From DASUZB01 sp035535495 (GTDB lineage: Bacteria > Actinomycetota > CALGFH01), in the NCBI GenBank assembly GCA_035535495.1, contig DATLQA010000309.1:1-14080 (forward strand): a stretch of 14,080 nucleotides of DNA. Direction: 5' to 3'. How positions within the stretch are numbered: the stretch's first letter is position 1; each line of letters begins with the position of its first letter. Position numbers and translations under genes: made by a program. The notes under the pieces are model-generated. The model saw nothing but the letters and a program-made list of their open reading frames with translations. It did no database searches and was not told where the DNA came from. Of the stretch, positions 12,418-14,080 are shown in pieces.

Positions 12418-13518
12418 TCACGCCCCGGACCGGGTGCGCTTGCGGTGGCGCAGCCCGTTCCGGGCGATCATTGACCGGTCCGACGACCACGGCGCGTACG
12501 GGGCCATGGTCAGCGCGGCCAGCGCCAGCAGCACCCGGTCGTAATTGACCCGCCAGCCGGCGAAGTCGCGCCAGGCCTGCTCCAGGTCGGGCTTGAGGGG
12601 CACGCCGGCCTCGGCCAGCTCCCGGCAGACCTGGTCGAACTCGCGCCGGTCGATCGAGATCGACACCTCCGGCCAGTGCGGGTCGGGATTGTGATCGACG
12701 CCGAAGAAGTCGGCGATCCGCCGGAGGGCGATGTAGCCGGCGCGGATGCAGAGCTCGGCGTCGGGGCTGCGCGGGCGGTCCACCGTCGACGCCCGCAGCG
12801 ACGCCCCGTCCAGCACCGCCCCCGACGCGGTCACCCACGACTGCTCCCAGTGCGGGGAGCGGAAGAACACCAGCGCGGGCAGCGAGGTGTGGGTCTCGGT
12901 GATGTCGACGAACCACGCCTCCCATTCCCGCCACAGCGCCTCGAGTCGGTCCCAGCCGCCGATGATCGACGACCGGATGAGCATGGCGGTGGCCGTCGGC
13001 GGGGTGTTGGCCCGCACGTCCAGCGCCGTCACCGCCGCCTCCCGGCGCTGGAACGACTGGTACATCGAGGGCAGGTAGCTGATCAGCATGGCCAGCAGCA
13101 CCAGGCCGAACCCGGCCTCGGAGAACGCCAGCACCATGGTCGGCAGGTTCACGGGCACCACGAACCCCAGGGTGTAGATCGAGGAGCCGCTGAGCTCGAG
13201 CGCCTTGACCAGCGGCCGCGCCCCCAGCGACCAGAACAGCAGCGTGTAGCCGAGACCGGTCAGCACCAGCCAGGTCGCGGCCAGGGTGAACAGGCTGATC
13301 GGCCCGTACAGGGCCATGTCCCGGTCGCGCGCCTCGAAGCTCCTGGCCCGGCCCCCGCGCAGCTTGAACAGCGCCCGCATCCCCATGAAGACCCACCGGG
13401 TGATCATCACCGGGAGCGCCCTGGGCACGACCAGGGTCATGATCGCCGACAGCACCGTCGTCGCCACGATCAGCGCCCCGACCACGAAGGCGAATACCGC
13501 CAGCACGGTGGTCTCCAC
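12418..13518 (-). CDS. Pore-loop channel-like membrane protein
   Basis: This is a 366-residue membrane protein. There are hydrophobic helices at about 5-33, 74-98 and 125-150. A pore-loop-like segment SGSSIYTLGFVVP (110-122) sits before the last helix, which is the layout of two-helix potassium channel relatives. The filter reads TLGF rather than TVGYG, so potassium selectivity is doubtful. The C-terminal 210 residues are soluble, largely helical and unassigned (EWEAWFVDITETHTSLPALV, ELCIRAGYIALRRIADFFGV). GTG 13518 has GGGAGGAAGG upstream. The gene is followed after 79 nt by the hemerythrin gene on the same strand. I infer an ion-channel-like protein; substrate and role are unknown. Confidence 0.7.
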   Translation of the reverse strand: METTVLAVFAFVVGALIVATTVLSAIMTLVVPRALPVMITRWVFMGMRALFKLRGGRARSFEARDRDMALYGPISLFTLAATWLVLTGLGYTLLFWSLGARPLVKALELSGSSIYTLGFVVPVNLPTMVLAFSEAGFGLVLLAMLISYLPSMYQSFQRREAAVTALDVRANTPPTATAMLIRSSIIGGWDRLEALWREWEAWFVDITETHTSLPALVFFRSPHWEQSWVTASGAVLDGASLRASTVDRPRSPDAELCIRAGYIALRRIADFFGVDHNPDPHWPEVSISIDRREFDQVCRELAEAGVPLKPDLEQAWRDFAGWRVNYDRVLLALAALTMAPYAPWSSDRSMIARNGLRHRKRTRSGA

Positions 13519-13545
13519 CGCCAGCCTTCCTCCCTTCGCGCCGGT

Positions 13546-13824
13546 CTAGTCGCCGCGGCGCCGCGCCGCCGCCAGGACCCTTGCCGCCTCCCTGGCCCGC
13601 CCCCTGGGCACCCAGACCCGGTGCCCGCCGACGCCGGCCAGGCTCACCAACCGATCCAGCAGCCGGCCCCACCTCTCCGGACGGTCCGGGTCGGGGTCGT
13701 CGCTGGAGGGGATGCCGGCCTCGGCCAGCACCGCCCGAACCCTGGAAGCCAACTCGGCGGTCCGGAAATTCCCCAACCGCCGCCGCGCCGCCCCCGGCGG
13801 CAGGCTACCCGACCCCTCGTCCAT
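13546..13824 (-). CDS. Small DUF2007-like protein
   Basis: This gene encodes a 92-residue protein. After a variable start, NFRTAELASRVRAVLAEAGI and, at the C-terminus, HRVWVPRGRAREAARVLAAA resemble the two halves of the DUF2007 (putative signal-transducing) ferredoxin-like fold, in which a helix ending in AGI is followed by a strand and a VPxxxxxxAxxLL helix. ATG 13824 is the most plausible start; the frame is open to 13917, but that part overlaps the tRNA and promoter region. It ends 27 nt before the channel-like gene on the same strand, so the two may be co-transcribed. The role is unknown. The family call is tentative. Confidence 0.6.
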   Translation of the reverse strand: MDEGSGSLPPGAARRRLGNFRTAELASRVRAVLAEAGIPSSDDPDPDRPERWGRLLDRLVSLAGVGGHRVWVPRGRAREAARVLAAARRRGD

Positions 13825-13848
13825 CCCCGGATCATCCCATCCACCCGC

Positions 13849-13877
13849 TTGGGTCGACGTCCAGGGTTGCCTACAAT
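13849..13877 (+). promoter_or_regulatory. Promoter of the tRNA-Ser/tRNA-Arg operon
   Basis: TTGGGT (13849-13854) and TACAAT (13872-13877) are separated by exactly 17 nt. The expected start near 13884 would leave a leader of about 26 nt before the first tRNA. Confidence 0.65.
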
Positions 13878-13909
13878 GTTCCCTCCCAGGCAGCCGGCTT
13901 GGGAAATCT

Positions 13910-14000
13910 GGAGGCATCGCCTAGTCTGGTCTATGGCGCCCGCCTGCTAAGCGGGTTTGGGGTTCATCCCCCATCGTGCGTTCGAATCGCACTGCCTCCG
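13910..14000 (+). tRNA. tRNA-Ser (anticodon GCU)
   Basis: Acceptor strands GGAGGCA and TGCCTCC pair. The anticodon stem CCCGC/GCGGG encloses loop CTGCTAA with anticodon GCT. A long class II variable arm and a T arm GTGCG/CGCAC with TTCGAAT follow. CCA is not encoded. Confidence 0.95.
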
Positions 14001-14004
14001 CTCT

Positions 14005-14077
14005 GCGCCGCTAGCTCAACGGATAGAGCACCAGACTACGGATCTGGCGGTTGGGGGTTCGAATCCCTCGCGGCGCG
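14005..14077 (+). tRNA. tRNA-Arg (anticodon ACG)
   Basis: Acceptor strands GCGCCGC and GCGGCGC pair. The D arm is GCTC/GAGC. The anticodon stem CCAGA/TCTGG encloses loop CTACGGA with anticodon ACG, and the T arm is GGGGG/CCCTC with TTCGAAT. It begins 4 nt after the tRNA-Ser and is surely co-transcribed with it. CCA is not encoded. Confidence 0.95.
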
Positions 14078-14080
14078 CAC

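Noticed and set aside
12326..13672. Long - strand frame over the channel-like gene
   Set aside because: It has a different frame from the membrane protein with clear helices, and its composition is Gly/Arg/Ala shadow sequence.

Overview
The window is about 70% G+C, its tRNA genes lack an encoded CCA, and its genes often start with GTG and overlap by 4 nt. This points to an actinobacterium (Actinomycetota), but I cannot name a genus.

Left edge (1-1258): debris of earlier mobile elements. It holds a truncated IS701-type transposase fragment and a decayed tyrosine integrase pseudogene that ends next to an attachment-site repeat.

Centre (1259-11617): one compact integrated element of about 10.3 kb. 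It is bounded by a 26-bp exact direct repeat formed by the 3' end of a tRNA-Ser(UGA) gene. The right end carries, on the + strand, a helix-turn-helix protein and an intact tyrosine integrase that stops 12 bp before the tRNA. A divergent regulatory region separates these from a leftward (- strand) block: an AlpA-like excisionase, a small protein of unknown function, a DUF3631 ATPase, a HicB-HicA toxin-antitoxin pair, and then a tightly overlapping head and packaging operon. That operon reads HK97 major capsid protein, zinc-ribbon protein, HK97 portal, HK97 prohead protease, zinc-ribbon protein, HNH endonuclease, terminase large subunit. There are no tail, lysis, head-tail connector or recognisable small-terminase genes. 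This is the plan of a capsid-encoding phage satellite (cf-PICI-like, or like the phiRv1/phiRv2 elements of Mycobacterium tuberculosis): it should make its own small head and borrow tails from a helper phage. The terminase gene carries a single-base frameshift, so this copy is either defective or affected by a sequencing error.

The most striking non-coding signal is a 171-bp palindrome (7810-7980) inside the 3' end of the DUF3631 gene. Five CCGCTAC heptamers are mirrored by five GTAGCGG heptamers at exactly symmetric positions. I read this as a candidate iteron-type replication origin.

Right edge (11593-14080): host chromosome. It contains the intact tRNA-Ser(UGA) target, a membrane-anchored hemerythrin-like protein, a pore-loop channel-like membrane protein, a small DUF2007-like protein, and a tRNA-Ser(GCU)/tRNA-Arg(ACG) pair behind a clear promoter.
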